Assembly: GCF_001426225.1 (NCBI RefSeq) | Contig: NZ_LMRT01000014.1 | Location: 213,514-277,513 of the forward strand | DNA length: 64,000 nt | DNA from: Allobosea sp. Leaf344 | GTDB taxonomy: Bacteria; Pseudomonadota; Alphaproteobacteria; Rhizobiales; Beijerinckiaceae | Direction: 5' to 3' | Shown here: in pieces, positions 23,901 through 33,599 of the stretch | Layout of the letters: each line of letters begins with the position of its first letter | Numbering within the stretch: the first letter of the stretch is position 1 | Translations under genes and position numbers: made by a program | The notes under the pieces: generated by a model | The model's input: the letters and a program-made list of their open reading frames with translations, nothing else | Told to the model about the DNA's origin: nothing | Database searches by the model: none

Positions 23901-26258
23901 ATGCCGCAAACGACGCGTTGGCTCTGGGGTCTGGCGCCGTTGGCGCTGCTCTGGGCCGCGGGCAATCTCGTCATGGCGGACAGGATCGAGCAGGATCTCG
24001 CCCGGCGCGCCGTCTCCGCCGCGAGTGCCGTCGCCGGGACGGCACCCGGAGCCAAGCCGATCGTCGCGCGGATCATCGGCCGCGACATCGTCATATCGGG
24101 CGAGGCTCTCTCGGCCGACGGCGCGTCCCGTGCCATGGCGCAGCTTCGCTCCGAATTCGGGGTGAGGCGGGCGCTCGGCGGGCTGTCGCAGGTCGTGGCC
24201 CAGAAACCCTATAGCTGGTCGGCGACCCGCGAGGCGCAGGCCGTGGTGCTGAACGGCTTCGTCCCCGATGAGGCGACGGCGACGGCCAATGTCGCCGCCG
24301 CCACGGCGGCTCTTCCCGGCATCCGGATCGAGGATCGACAGAGCCTCGCCTTCGGCGCGCCCGACGGGTTTCCGGAGCTGACCCGCGCGCTGCTCGCCGA
24401 ATTGCCGCGGCTGCAATCGGGCAAACTGGCGCTCGACGACGGTAAATTCTGCATCGAAGGGCAGGCGACGACCCCCGACGCCTTCCTGGCGCTCGAGACG
24501 GCCTCCTCCGCCATGGCGCAGCGCGGCTTCCAGCGCGTCGACTGCACCTTGCAGCCGCCTGTGCTGACGCCCTATCGCCTCGCGATCACGCATGATGCAG
24601 GCGGGGCGGTCGCCCTTAGCGGCTTCTATCCCGACGCGGCGACGCGCGACCGCATCGTCGAACTCGCCCGCGCCGCCTTCCCGCGGGCGACGGGCTTCAC
24701 CGCCGAGCTCAAGCCGGCGCTCGGCGAACCTTCCGCCTTCCAGGCCAAGGTGGCCCGCGCCATCGGCGACCTCCAGCGACTTCGCAATGGCAAGGCCGAA
24801 CTCCTTGGCGATGCTTATGTTCTCTCCGGTCAGGGGCCGGAGGAGTACGATGCCTGCCAGGCGCTGCGCCTGCTGATCGCGCAGATGGACGGGCCCGATT
24901 CCGTCGCCCAGGCGACGATCGCCTGCCCGGCCGCGCCGCCGCCTCTGCCGCCCATGCCGCCCTTGCCGGAGATCCCGGCGCTGATCCTGCCCGAAGCCGT
25001 GGCGCCGTCTCCCGCGCCGGCCCGGACGACGGCCGATCTGGTCCCGGCTCCGCCTTTGCCCGCGCCGCCGCCGGCGGAGATCGCCGTCCTGCCGCCGGTC
25101 CTGCCCGATCCGCCGCCGCCTCCGGCCCCGCCGGTCCCGCTGCGCTGGCGCGCCGAGAAGAGCGAGGCGGGGCTGGCGCTGAGCGGGCTCGCGCCGAGCG
25201 ATGCGGCGCGCGAGGCGGTTCTGGCGGCCGCCGCCGCCTCGGCCGGTCCGGATGCCGCTCCGGCCTCGACCCTAGAGACGCGCGAAAATCTCGCCGAAAC
25301 GCCCGATTACGGCGAGGCGACGCGCTTCGCGCTCTCGCTGCTGGCGCCGATGCGCCAGGGCACCGTCGCGATCGAGGCGGGCGAGCTGACCCTCTCCGGA
25401 ACCGTGCCGGATCTGCCGGCGCTCAACCGGGTGCAGGCGCTGTTGGCCGGCCCGCGGCCGCAGGGGCTGTCGCTGAAGCTCGCCCCGGACGCGCTCACGG
25501 TCAGGCCCTACCAACTCGAGATCTCGACGGATAAGTCCGGGCTGAACCTGCAGGGCTACCTCCCGGACGAGCCGGCCCGCACCGATCTGAAGGCCGTGGT
25601 CGGAGCGACGCCCGAGCGGGGCAGGCTGGACGATCAGACGGCGCTGGTGCCCTCGGCGCCGCCGGGCTTCGCGGCCGCGACGCGGCTCGCCACGGAAAAC
25701 CTGATGCGGCTCGATCTCGGCTCCGCCAGCGTCTCCGAAAAGGGCGTCACCCTGCGCGGGCTCACCTGCCGCGAGCTGATCAAGAGCGAGGTCGAGACCA
25801 GCGCCGCCACGGCGCGGGCCGCCGGCGTGCCGGTCGATGCGGCGATCGGCCTGCGCCAGACCGGCTGCGTGCTCGATCCGCCCAATACCTGCCAGAGGGA
25901 GCTCGACGATCTCACCCGCGAGAACAAGGTGCTGTTCGGCCAGGGCACCACGGTGGTGACGCTCGATGCCGTGACCGAACGCGTGATCGAGGCCGCGCAT
26001 GCGATCCTCGGGAAATGCCCGCAGAGCCGCATCACGATCGAGGGCCATGCCAACCGCGACGGCGAGGCCCATGGCTTCGACAATCTCGATCTGTCGATGC
26101 GACGGGCGCTGCGGGTGCGCGACGAGCTGGTGAAGCGCGGCGTCGAAGCCAACCAGCTGGCCGTGCAGGGTTTCGGCGCGAAACGCCCGCTCGTCCCCTA
26201 TGGCCTGCCCGAGGCGCGGGCGATGAACCGCCGTGTCCAGTTCACCGTCGCGAAATAG
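23901..26258 (+). CDS. OmpA-family protein with BON-like repeats
   Basis: This 785-residue protein has an N-terminal membrane or signal segment (about 8-26) and several repeated BON-like units of the form 'LSG...P(D/S)...AR..I/VL..A' (for example about 110-180, 225-300, 400-470, 525-590). A Pro-rich linker (about 340-410) separates the two repeat blocks. The C-terminal OmpA domain (about 665-785) includes FGQGTTVVTLDA, ITIEGHANRDG and NLDLSMRRALRVRDELVKRGV, which bind peptidoglycan. It probably tethers the envelope to the cell wall. A small membrane protein gene follows after 9 bp. Confidence 0.87.
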   Translation: MPQTTRWLWGLAPLALLWAAGNLVMADRIEQDLARRAVSAASAVAGTAPGAKPIVARIIGRDIVISGEALSADGASRAMAQLRSEFGVRRALGGLSQVVAQKPYSWSATREAQAVVLNGFVPDEATATANVAAATAALPGIRIEDRQSLAFGAPDGFPELTRALLAELPRLQSGKLALDDGKFCIEGQATTPDAFLALETASSAMAQRGFQRVDCTLQPPVLTPYRLAITHDAGGAVALSGFYPDAATRDRIVELARAAFPRATGFTAELKPALGEPSAFQAKVARAIGDLQRLRNGKAELLGDAYVLSGQGPEEYDACQALRLLIAQMDGPDSVAQATIACPAAPPPLPPMPPLPEIPALILPEAVAPSPAPARTTADLVPAPPLPAPPPAEIAVLPPVLPDPPPPPAPPVPLRWRAEKSEAGLALSGLAPSDAAREAVLAAAAASAGPDAAPASTLETRENLAETPDYGEATRFALSLLAPMRQGTVAIEAGELTLSGTVPDLPALNRVQALLAGPRPQGLSLKLAPDALTVRPYQLEISTDKSGLNLQGYLPDEPARTDLKAVVGATPERGRLDDQTALVPSAPPGFAAATRLATENLMRLDLGSASVSEKGVTLRGLTCRELIKSEVETSAATARAAGVPVDAAIGLRQTGCVLDPPNTCQRELDDLTRENKVLFGQGTTVVTLDAVTERVIEAAHAILGKCPQSRITIEGHANRDGEAHGFDNLDLSMRRALRVRDELVKRGVEANQLAVQGFGAKRPLVPYGLPEARAMNRRVQFTVAK

Positions 26259-26267
26259 GAGAGAGCG

Positions 26268-26591
26268 ATGCTGTATCTCGCGACGCAATTCGTCTGGTTC
26301 CTGATCGCGGCGGCGGCGCTCGGCCTGGCCATGGGCTGGATCAGCCATGATGGTGGCCGGCTCAGGCTCGCCGGGCCGCTCGTCCTGGTCCTGGCCGCAC
26401 TCTGGGCCGCCGGTGGCGTGCTGAGCTGGACGCAGACGCTCAACGGCGTCGCGGCGCTCTGGGTCGAGAGCGCTCTGCTGTTCGCCGCCGTCTATGCCCT
26501 GGGTTGCACCCTGGGCAGCCTGGCGCGCGGCCGCGGAGCCCGCGACCCCGATGCGAGCGCCGGCAGAATGACTGGTCCAGGCGAGGTCTGA
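26268..26591 (+). CDS. Small membrane protein of unknown function
   Basis: This 107-residue protein has three hydrophobic segments (about 5-24, 34-52, 60-86) and a charged Arg-rich tail. AGGAGA precedes the ATG and the gene starts 9 bp after the OmpA-family stop, so the pair is likely an operon and the protein may be the inner-membrane partner. I do not recognise a family. Confidence 0.65.
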   Translation: MLYLATQFVWFLIAAAALGLAMGWISHDGGRLRLAGPLVLVLAALWAAGGVLSWTQTLNGVAALWVESALLFAAVYALGCTLGSLARGRGARDPDASAGRMTGPGEV

Positions 26592-26603
26592 TCCGCCCTC
26601 TTG

Positions 26604-27497
26604 TCAGGCCGCCAGTCGTTCGGCCCGGCTCACCAGCCTGCCGATCCGCTGGACCATCTCCTTGCTGCCGAGCACCGGCGCATGACCCTGCCCGGGCACG
26701 GTGTGGACCTGGCAGTCCGGATGGCGCTGCGCCATCTCCTGCAGCGTCGCCTCGGCGAGCAGATCGGAATTGGCGCCGCGGATGGCGAGCACCGGCACGC
26801 CGTTGAGCCCCGCGAAATAATTCCACAGCACCGGCAGCGGCGCTTCCAGATCCAGCTCTTCCAGCACCTTCATCAGATTGGGATCGTAATCCGGCACGAT
26901 CCGGCCCTCGCGCTCCGTCCAGGTACGCCGCGCCATCATCTCCCATTCGCGGTCGCCGAAAGCGGAGAATTGCTGGTCCGAGAGGCGCTTCAGGATCTCG
27001 GCGCCCTCGGCGAAGCTGCGCGGCGTCGGCAGCTTGCCGACATAGCCCTTGATGCGCAGCAGCCCGCGCGCATCGATCACCGGGCCGACATCGTTGAGAA
27101 CCGCCCCCTTGATCATCGCCGGCCGTGCGGCACCGAGCGCCATGGTCAGCAGCCCGCCGCGGGATGTGCCGATGAAGACGGCTTCGGCGATGCCCGCGGC
27201 CGTCAGCATCTGCATCACGTCGTCGAGCTCGACCCGGATATCGTAATTGCGCCAGTTGCCGTCGTAATCCGAGCGGCCGCGCCCGCGATAATCCAGCGCC
27301 AGAACCCGCCGCGGCTTCTCCGCATCCTGGGCGAAAGCGAGAGCGAGCTCATGGAAATCCGCCGATGTCCGCGCCAGTCCCGGCAGGCAGACCAGGGGCA
27401 GCGCCGGCCCGGCGAGCGGCCCGTAATCCCTGGCGTGGAGCTTCAGCCCGTCGCGGGCGCCGATATAGAACGATCTGAAGCCTGTGTCGGTGGTCAT
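26604..27497 (-). CDS. Alpha/beta-fold hydrolase
   Basis: This 297-residue cytoplasmic hydrolase shows the oxyanion region VCLPGLARTSADF (about 37-49), the DYRGRGRSDYDG turn, the nucleophile elbow GTSRGG (Ser near residue 112) and the C-terminal catalytic His in GQGHAPVL (near 271). Esterases and lactonases of this type are hard to assign further. It is the only gene between the OmpA pair and the lytic transglycosylase gene and starts 28 bp downstream of the latter on the same strand. Confidence 0.88.
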   Translation of the reverse strand: MTTDTGFRSFYIGARDGLKLHARDYGPLAGPALPLVCLPGLARTSADFHELALAFAQDAEKPRRVLALDYRGRGRSDYDGNWRNYDIRVELDDVMQMLTAAGIAEAVFIGTSRGGLLTMALGAARPAMIKGAVLNDVGPVIDARGLLRIKGYVGKLPTPRSFAEGAEILKRLSDQQFSAFGDREWEMMARRTWTEREGRIVPDYDPNLMKVLEELDLEAPLPVLWNYFAGLNGVPVLAIRGANSDLLAEATLQEMAQRHPDCQVHTVPGQGHAPVLGSKEMVQRIGRLVSRAERLAA

Positions 27498-27524
27498 GCA
27501 GCGTCCCGGATGGCAGGCGACCAG

Positions 27525-29621
27525 TTACTCCCGCCGGCCGCCGCGCTTCAAGTCGTGATCGATCATATAGGCGGTGCGCTGGTCCAGCCTGTGACGGTAG
27601 ACCTGCACGTTCTCCATCACCCGCTGCACGTAATTGCGCGTCTCGTAGAAGGGAATGCGCTCCACCCAATCGATCGCATCGACATCCGGCCGGCGCGGAT
27701 CGCCATAGGCCGCGATCCATTTGCGGACATTGCCGGACCCGGCATTATAGGCGGCGAAGGTCAGGATATAGGATCCGCGCCATTCCTTGAGCAGATCGAT
27801 CAGATGGGCCGCGCCCATCACCGCGGAATAGAGCGGGTCCCGCCCGAGCCTCGGCCAGTCGAAGGGCAGGCTGGCGCGCCTCGCGGTTTCCCGCGCCGTC
27901 GCCGGCATCATCTGCATCAGACCGCGCGCCCCGGCATGGGAGGTGGCGGTCGGGTCGAAGGCGCTCTCCTGCCTGGCGATGGCGTGGACGATGGCGCGCT
28001 CCATCGGGTCGCCGAGCACCGGGAAATCCGGCACGCCATTGGTCGGGAAGGCCGCCGCATCGAGCGGGAAGCCGCGCTGCAGCGCCTGTTTGCCGATCGC
28101 CAGCACCGCCCGCACATCGCCCTGCGCCTGGGCGATCTGGGCGATCGATTCCAGAGCCGGCGTGGTCTGCAGGCGCTGCGCCAGATCGGCCAGCATCTGC
28201 GCCGCCAATTGCCGCTCGCCGATGCGGTACAGCAGCTGGACGCCCTGATGGCCGGGCAGATGGCCGAGCGGCGAGACGTCGCTGCCGCGCAGCTGCAGGT
28301 TGCGCTCGCCGAGCCGGGCCAGAGCGAGCTGGCCGTAATAGGCGACGGGGTGTTCGCCGGCTTTGCGATAGGCGGCCAGCGCCTCGTCCTCGCGCCCCAG
28401 CGCCTCGAGCGCCCGCCCTTCCCAATAACCGATCCGCGCGACGGAGATCGGCGTCCGCGCCAGCTCGGCGGCGGCTCGGAAATGATCCAGCGCCAGCATC
28501 GGCGCATCGTGGAAGCGCAGGGCGATGAAGCCGGCATGCCATTCCGCGTCGATGCGGGAGGCTGAATCCTCCGCGCCATGCTCGGCCGCCACCGCATAGG
28601 CCAGAGCGATCTCGCCCTCGTCCAGGAGGTCGCGCGCGATCAGCCGGCGCTCCACCCACCAGCCGTCGCCATCGCCGAGCAGCGCCGGGTCGCGCGGCAC
28701 AGAAGACAGCGCCTTGGCCGCTTCGGCGGGTTTGCCCTCGCGGCGTGCCTGCTGCGCCTTCAGCAGGGCATAGCCCGGTTCCTGATGCACCGCCGCCGGC
28801 AGGCTCGCGATCTGCGACGGCGCCAGCGGCCGCTTCGCCTTGGCGCTGGCGATCCGCGCCTGGGCGAGCTTGACGAAGTCGGGCGAGACGAGCGCGGCGT
28901 TGCGCAGCGCGGCGGCGGCATTGCCGCGGAAGATGAAGCGCTCGGCGCGCAGCTTATGATCCTCGCGCGTCAGCCCCGTCGGAAAACTCGCCAGCACCAG
29001 CCGTTCCAGCGGCGCGCCGAACGGATCCTGGACCCAGCTCTGCCGGATCAAGGCGAGGGCTTCGGCCGTCTCGCCCTTGGCCTGCAGCGCGAGCGCCAGC
29101 GCCACCCGCCCCGCCGGGCTGACCGGCTGGTGATCGGCGAAGAAGGCGCGCACCACCTCCGGGCCGCGCCGCTCGGCGACCAGCGCTTCCTCGGCGCGGC
29201 GGCGGAACAGCCCGATGGCGGGATAATCCGGATGGGCCTGCAGAAAGGCGTTCAGCCGCGCGAAGGGCACCGGGTTGGCGCCGGCCCTCAGCGCCGCCCA
29301 TTCCAGCAGCGCCTGCGCGGCCGGGTTGTCGACGCCGCGCGCCAGCGCATCGCCCTCGGCCAGCGCGCCGCGCCGATAGGCCTCGATCGCGCCGCGGATC
29401 GGGCCGGGATCGACCGTCTCCAGCGATATGCGCGGGTCCGGCCCCTGCGACGTCGATGCCGTGGCCTCGATCGAAGATGCCGCGAGCTCGCTCGGATGTT
29501 CGCCCGCTTCCAGCGCGTTCGCCTCCGTGGCGAGCAGCGCGAGCGGCAGGGCCAGGCCGGCGAGGCGCAGGCTCAGACGGGTCGTGGAGGGTCGGCGCAG
29601 GCGCAAGGCGGTCGTGACCAT
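27525..29621 (-). CDS. Soluble lytic murein transglycosylase
   Basis: This 698-residue periplasmic enzyme cuts peptidoglycan glycan strands with formation of 1,6-anhydro ends. It has a signal peptide (about 1-37, starting MVTTALRLRR), a long alpha-helical superhelix (about 60-520, TPR-like) and a C-terminal Slt domain: ARQESAFDP (catalytic Glu near 546), SHAGARGLMQMMPATA and AAYNAGSGNVRKW. The start at 29621 was chosen because it opens a normal signal peptide and has GGAG upstream; an upstream ATG would add 23 unrelated residues. Confidence 0.92.
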   Translation of the reverse strand: MVTTALRLRRPSTTRLSLRLAGLALPLALLATEANALEAGEHPSELAASSIEATASTSQGPDPRISLETVDPGPIRGAIEAYRRGALAEGDALARGVDNPAAQALLEWAALRAGANPVPFARLNAFLQAHPDYPAIGLFRRRAEEALVAERRGPEVVRAFFADHQPVSPAGRVALALALQAKGETAEALALIRQSWVQDPFGAPLERLVLASFPTGLTREDHKLRAERFIFRGNAAAALRNAALVSPDFVKLAQARIASAKAKRPLAPSQIASLPAAVHQEPGYALLKAQQARREGKPAEAAKALSSVPRDPALLGDGDGWWVERRLIARDLLDEGEIALAYAVAAEHGAEDSASRIDAEWHAGFIALRFHDAPMLALDHFRAAAELARTPISVARIGYWEGRALEALGREDEALAAYRKAGEHPVAYYGQLALARLGERNLQLRGSDVSPLGHLPGHQGVQLLYRIGERQLAAQMLADLAQRLQTTPALESIAQIAQAQGDVRAVLAIGKQALQRGFPLDAAAFPTNGVPDFPVLGDPMERAIVHAIARQESAFDPTATSHAGARGLMQMMPATARETARRASLPFDWPRLGRDPLYSAVMGAAHLIDLLKEWRGSYILTFAAYNAGSGNVRKWIAAYGDPRRPDVDAIDWVERIPFYETRNYVQRVMENVQVYRHRLDQRTAYMIDHDLKRGGRRE

Positions 29622-29790
29622 GAAGGACTCCGGGCCGTGGGCTTCAAGGCTGCAATGGTCGGTCAAGCCTGTTAACGGAGCTTTAATCATGCAGGCAACC
29701 GCTTTTGATCAATTGCCGGCTTTGCCGCGGCTGCCCCAGAGGGTATGTGTCACTCCCCCTGCCTGATCCCGCGTCGAGGACGCCGCGCCC

Positions 29791-30684
29791 ATGACCAAGC
29801 ACACGCCCTTCACCGGCTCCATGCCCGCGCTGGTGACGCCGTTCAAAGGCGGCCGGATCGACGAGGAGAGCCTGCGCGCGCTGGTCGATTGGCAGATCGA
29901 GAGCGGCAGCACCGGGCTCGTGCCGGTCGGCACCACGGGGGAAAGCCCGACGCTCAGCCATGCCGAGCACAAGCAGGTGGTCGAGATCGTCGTCGCCCAG
30001 GCGAAGGGCCGCGTCCCGGTCATCGCCGGCGCCGGCTCCAACAACACCACCGAAGCGATCGAGCTCGCCGTGCATGCCGAGAAGGCCGGGGCCGAGGCCG
30101 TGCTGGTGGTGACGCCCTATTACAACAAGCCGACGCAGGAGGGCATGTACCAGCACTTCAAGGCGGTGAACGACGCGATCGGCATCCCGATCATCATCTA
30201 CAACATCCCGCCGCGCTCGGTGGTCGACATGTCCGTCGAGACCATGGCCCGGCTCTACGAGCTGAAGAACATCGCCGGGGTCAAGGACGCGACCGCCAAT
30301 CTCGCCCGCGTCTCGCAGCAGCGCCATGCCATGGGGCCGGATTTCATCCAGCTCTCGGGCGAGGACATGACGGCTTTGGCCTATATGGCGGCCGGCGGGC
30401 ATGGCTGCATCTCGGTCGTCGCCAATGTCGCGCCAAGCCTCTGCGCCCAGTTGATGGCCGCCGTCGCGAAGGGCGATTACGCCGAGGCGCTGGCGCTGCA
30501 GGACCGGCTGGTGCCGCTCCATGACGCGATCTTCCGCGAGCCGGGGCTGGCGGGCGCCAAGCACGGCCTGTCCCTGCTCGGCCGCGTCCAGGAAGAGGTC
30601 CGCCTGCCGCTGCTGCCGGTGACGCCGGCCACCGGCAAGGTCATTCGCGAGGCGATGGTGTTCGCCGGCGTGTTGAATGCCTAG
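29791..30684 (+). CDS. dapA: 4-hydroxy-tetrahydrodipicolinate synthase
   Basis: This 297-residue enzyme condenses pyruvate with aspartate semialdehyde in lysine and diaminopimelate synthesis. The active site is complete: Thr48/Thr49 ([11 protein letters not shown]), Tyr111 (PYYNKP), Tyr137 ([10 protein letters not shown], with Arg142) and Schiff-base Lys165 (AGVKDATAN). Its length equals the family norm. It is divergent from the lytic transglycosylase gene, so cell-wall precursor synthesis and turnover genes sit back to back. Confidence 0.96.
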   Translation: MTKHTPFTGSMPALVTPFKGGRIDEESLRALVDWQIESGSTGLVPVGTTGESPTLSHAEHKQVVEIVVAQAKGRVPVIAGAGSNNTTEAIELAVHAEKAGAEAVLVVTPYYNKPTQEGMYQHFKAVNDAIGIPIIIYNIPPRSVVDMSVETMARLYELKNIAGVKDATANLARVSQQRHAMGPDFIQLSGEDMTALAYMAAGGHGCISVVANVAPSLCAQLMAAVAKGDYAEALALQDRLVPLHDAIFREPGLAGAKHGLSLLGRVQEEVRLPLLPVTPATGKVIREAMVFAGVLNA

Positions 30685-30747
30685 ATAGAGCGGGGCAGCG
30701 GCGCGGATCCCGTCCGGCTCCCGCTTCCGCCGCCCTTGGAGACGACG

Positions 30748-31395
30748 ATGTACGAGCCCAGCCATTTCAAGGTCGAGGATCGCGAGGCCCTGTACCAGGT
30801 CATCCGCGCGAACCCGCTGGCGACGCTCGTCACGGCGGGCGAAAGCGGGCTTCTGGCCAATCCCGTCCCCTTTGTGCTGCACGCCGAGCCGGGCGGGCAG
30901 GCGCTGCTGCGGGCCCATCTCGCGCGCCCCAATCCGCAATGGCGCGAAGTCGCGGCCGGCGCCGAGATCCTGCTCGTCTTCACCGGGGTCGAACGCTATG
31001 TGACGCCGGCCTGGTATGCCTCCAAGCGCGAGCATGGCAAGGTGGTGCCGACTTGGAATTATGTGACCGTGCAGGTGCGCGGGCCGGCCCGCATCGTCGA
31101 GGATCCCGCCTGGCTGCGCGCGCATCTCGACCAGCTGACCCGGCAGCAGGAGGCGCCGCGCGCCGAGCCCTGGGCCGTGTCCGATGCGCCGGAGCCTTTC
31201 GTGGCGGCGCAGATGCGCGGCATCGTCGGCATCGAGATCGAGATCGCCTCGCTGATCGGCAAGTTCAAGCTCAGCCAGAACCGGCAGGAGGCCGACAAGC
31301 GCGGCGTCTTCAACGGCTTGAGCGCCGACCCTGAATCGGAATCGCAGGCCATGGCCTCCCTCGTGAGGGCTCATGCGCTCGGCAACACAGCATGA
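30748..31395 (+). CDS. FMN-binding negative transcriptional regulator, PaiB-like
   Basis: This 215-residue protein belongs to the PaiB/FMN-binding split-barrel family: [15 protein letters not shown] at the N-terminus, [33 protein letters not shown] (about 87-104) and the C-terminal GKFKLSQNR. Known PaiB represses sporulation and protease genes in Bacillus; the role in proteobacteria is not established. ATG 30748 follows GGAGACGACG; an in-frame TTG 12 bases earlier is unlikely. The stop overlaps the smpB start by four bases (ATGA), so they are translationally coupled. Confidence 0.85.
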   Translation: MYEPSHFKVEDREALYQVIRANPLATLVTAGESGLLANPVPFVLHAEPGGQALLRAHLARPNPQWREVAAGAEILLVFTGVERYVTPAWYASKREHGKVVPTWNYVTVQVRGPARIVEDPAWLRAHLDQLTRQQEAPRAEPWAVSDAPEPFVAAQMRGIVGIEIEIASLIGKFKLSQNRQEADKRGVFNGLSADPESESQAMASLVRAHALGNTA

Positions 31396-31865
31396 CAAAA
31401 CCAGATCCAGACCGTTACAAGCTCGCCGCCGACAACCGCAAGGCGCGCTATAATTACGAGATCACCGAGACGCTCGAGGCCGGCATCGCCTTGCAGGGCA
31501 CGGAGATCAAGTCGCTGCGCGGCGGCAAGGCGACGATCGGCGAGAGCTATGCCGGGCCGATGGGCACCGAGCTCTTCCTCTTCAACGCGCATATCCCGGA
31601 ATATCTGGAGGCGAACCGCTTCAATCACGACGTCCGCCGCCCGCGCAAGCTGCTGCTGCATCGCCGCCAGATCAACAAGCTGATGGGGGCGATCCAGCGC
31701 GAGGGCTACACCGTGATCCCGCTGAAGGTCTATTTCAACGAGAAGGGCCGCGCCAAGGTCGAGCTCGGCCTCGGCCGCGGCAAGAAGCTGCACGACAAGC
31801 GCGAGACCGAGAAGACGCGCGACTGGAATCGCGACAAGGCGAGGATCATGAAGTCCGGCGGCTGA
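31392..31865 (+). CDS. smpB: SsrA-binding protein SmpB
   Basis: This 157-residue protein binds tmRNA and delivers it to stalled ribosomes for trans-translation. Typical stretches are [39 protein letters not shown] and the basic C-terminal tail [18 protein letters not shown] (about 130-147) that enters the mRNA channel. Its start lies inside the stop of the PaiB-like gene. The partner ssrA RNA gene is not seen in this window. Confidence 0.95.
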   Translation: MTKPDPDRYKLAADNRKARYNYEITETLEAGIALQGTEIKSLRGGKATIGESYAGPMGTELFLFNAHIPEYLEANRFNHDVRRPRKLLLHRRQINKLMGAIQREGYTVIPLKVYFNEKGRAKVELGLGRGKKLHDKRETEKTRDWNRDKARIMKSGG

Positions 31866-32008
31866 ACGGCCGCCCGATCCGGCAGGCCTAAACCTGCGTC
31901 TCGAGCAATCCCGAAGCGTTCCGCGGCAGGAGCGAGACGGCCGCTGCGCGGCCGCCTCATGAAAACCGGTCGAGCGCGACCCGGCCTCGCCGGATCGCGC
32001 GGCGCGGC

Positions 32009-32758
32009 TCAGGCCATCGCCTTCTTGAAGTTCTCGTTGGCCTTGTCCCAGTTCACCACCTGCCACCAGGCGGTGAGATAGGCGGCGCGGCGGCTCTGGT
32101 GCTTGAGGTAATAGGCGTGCTCCCACACATCGACGCCGAGCACCGGCTTGGCGCCGAGTTCGAGCGGGGTGTCCTGGTTCGCCGTGCTGATGATCGCGAT
32201 CTTCTTGTCCTTGTCGACCACGAGCCAGGCCCAGCCCGAGCCGAAACGGCCCATGGCGGCGGCGTTGAGCTTGGTGACCAGATCGGTGGTCGAGCCGATC
32301 GAGGCCTCCATGGCGCTGCGCAGCTCCGCCGAGGGCTGCTTGGCGCCGCCCGGGGTCATCAGATCCCAGAAGAAGCTGTGGTTCCAATGCCCGCCGACAT
32401 TGTTGCGCACGCCGGTGCGGACGTTTTCGGGCACCGCGTTGAGATCGGCCAGCACGGTCTCGATCGGCGTGGTCTTCAGCCCGTCCCATTGCGCAACCAG
32501 CGCATTGGCGTTGGTGACATAGGCCTGATGATGGCCGCTATGGTGGATGCGCATCGTCGCGGTGTCGATATGCGGCTCCAGCGCCTCGTAGCCATAGCCC
32601 AGAGGCGGCAGGGTGAAGACCGGCGGAGCGGGCGGGGCGGCCGGCGCCGGAGCGGTGGTGGGGGCGGCGACCTGGGCGAGGCCGAGCCCGGGCCGGCCCA
32701 GAACGGTCAGGCCGGCGGTTCCGGCGGCGAGGCCGGTGATGAAGTTGCGACGAAGCAT
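32009..32758 (-). CDS. Superoxide dismutase (Mn/Fe family) with Tat-type signal
   Basis: This 249-residue protein dismutates superoxide. All four metal ligands are present: His72 (IHHSGHHQAYV), His127 (VGGHWNHSFFW), Asp210 and His214 (LGVDVWEHAYY). Gly122 and Gln195 (NQDTPL) match the manganese-type pattern. Unlike the usual cytoplasmic enzyme it begins MLRRNFITGLAAGTAGL, a twin-arginine-like signal, followed by an Ala/Pro-rich spacer (about 30-48), so the folded metalloenzyme is probably exported to the periplasm. GGGAGG precedes the start. The gene is monocistronic. Confidence 0.92.
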   Translation of the reverse strand: MLRRNFITGLAAGTAGLTVLGRPGLGLAQVAAPTTAPAPAAPPAPPVFTLPPLGYGYEALEPHIDTATMRIHHSGHHQAYVTNANALVAQWDGLKTTPIETVLADLNAVPENVRTGVRNNVGGHWNHSFFWDLMTPGGAKQPSAELRSAMEASIGSTTDLVTKLNAAAMGRFGSGWAWLVVDKDKKIAIISTANQDTPLELGAKPVLGVDVWEHAYYLKHQSRRAAYLTAWWQVVNWDKANENFKKAMA

Positions 32759-32842
32759 GATGTCCTCCCGATAGGCTTCTGATGATGCAGGTTGGTCCGG
32801 ACGCGGCGACAGTCAAGGGCTGTCGTCGTCAGATGGCGCCCG

Positions 32843-33466
32843 TCAGATATCGGCGGGGTCGTCGCCCTGCCGGATGCCGTAGCGCCGCTCCAGCCCCGGA
32901 TTGCCGGGGGTGAGGGGCGAGGCCGGCGGGCGCGGCGCGCGTTCGGAGGGGTCGCGGCCGATCTTCTGCATCAGATGCGACAGGTCGATGAACTCGTCGC
33001 ATTGCCGGCGGAGATCGTCGGACACCATCGGCGGATTGGTCGAGATCGTCGAGACGACAGCGACCTTCACGCCCTTGCGCTGCACCGCTTCGACCAGCGG
33101 GCGGAAATCGCCATCGCCGGAGAACAGGTAGATCTGGTCGAGATGCGGGGCGAGTTCGAGCATCTCGATCGCCAGCTCGATATCCATATTGCCCTTGATC
33201 CGGCGGCGGCCACTGGCGTCGGTGAACTCTTTCGCCGCCTTGGTGATGACGCGGTAGCCATTATAGTCGAGCCAATCGACCAGTGGGCGGATCGAGGAAT
33301 ACTCTTCGCTCTCGATCAGGGTGGTGAAATAGAACGCACGGATCAGATTGCCGCGACCCTGAAATTCCTTCAGCAGGCGCCGGTAATCCATGTCGAAGCC
33401 GAGCTGCTTCGATGTGGCGTAAAGATTGGCTCCATCGATGAAGAGCGCGATTCGGGGATCGGCCAT
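32843..33466 (-). CDS. NYN-domain (LabA/DUF88-like) protein
   Basis: This 207-residue protein has a PIN-like NYN nuclease fold with the expected acidic residues: FIDGANLY (about 7-14), KGNMDIELAIEML (about 92-104) and YLFSGDGDFRPLVEAV (about 112-127). Proteins of this family are suspected RNases or RNA-processing factors. The C-terminus (about 175-207) is Pro/Arg-rich and probably disordered. The ATG at 33466 has GGAG nine bases upstream, better placed than for the ATG six bases earlier. The upstream DNA is AT-rich and probably carries its own promoter. Confidence 0.87.
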   Translation of the reverse strand: MADPRIALFIDGANLYATSKQLGFDMDYRRLLKEFQGRGNLIRAFYFTTLIESEEYSSIRPLVDWLDYNGYRVITKAAKEFTDASGRRRIKGNMDIELAIEMLELAPHLDQIYLFSGDGDFRPLVEAVQRKGVKVAVVSTISTNPPMVSDDLRRQCDEFIDLSHLMQKIGRDPSERAPRPPASPLTPGNPGLERRYGIRQGDDPADI

Positions 33467-33599
33467 GGCCATGACTCCGGCTTAAAAAATTAGAAAGTGA
33501 AATACAGTTTTCGAGAATAGACGCGCGAACAATGTCGAATGAGAGTCCGGAGCCGGACGATGGTGTCGCAGATCGCGCCGCAGCCGGCGCGGCGAAACC

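Noticed and set aside
31866..32008. GC-rich dyads after smpB as an intrinsic terminator or the ssrA gene
   Set aside because: Stems are only 5-6 bp without a T run, and nothing resembles the tRNA-like ends of tmRNA.
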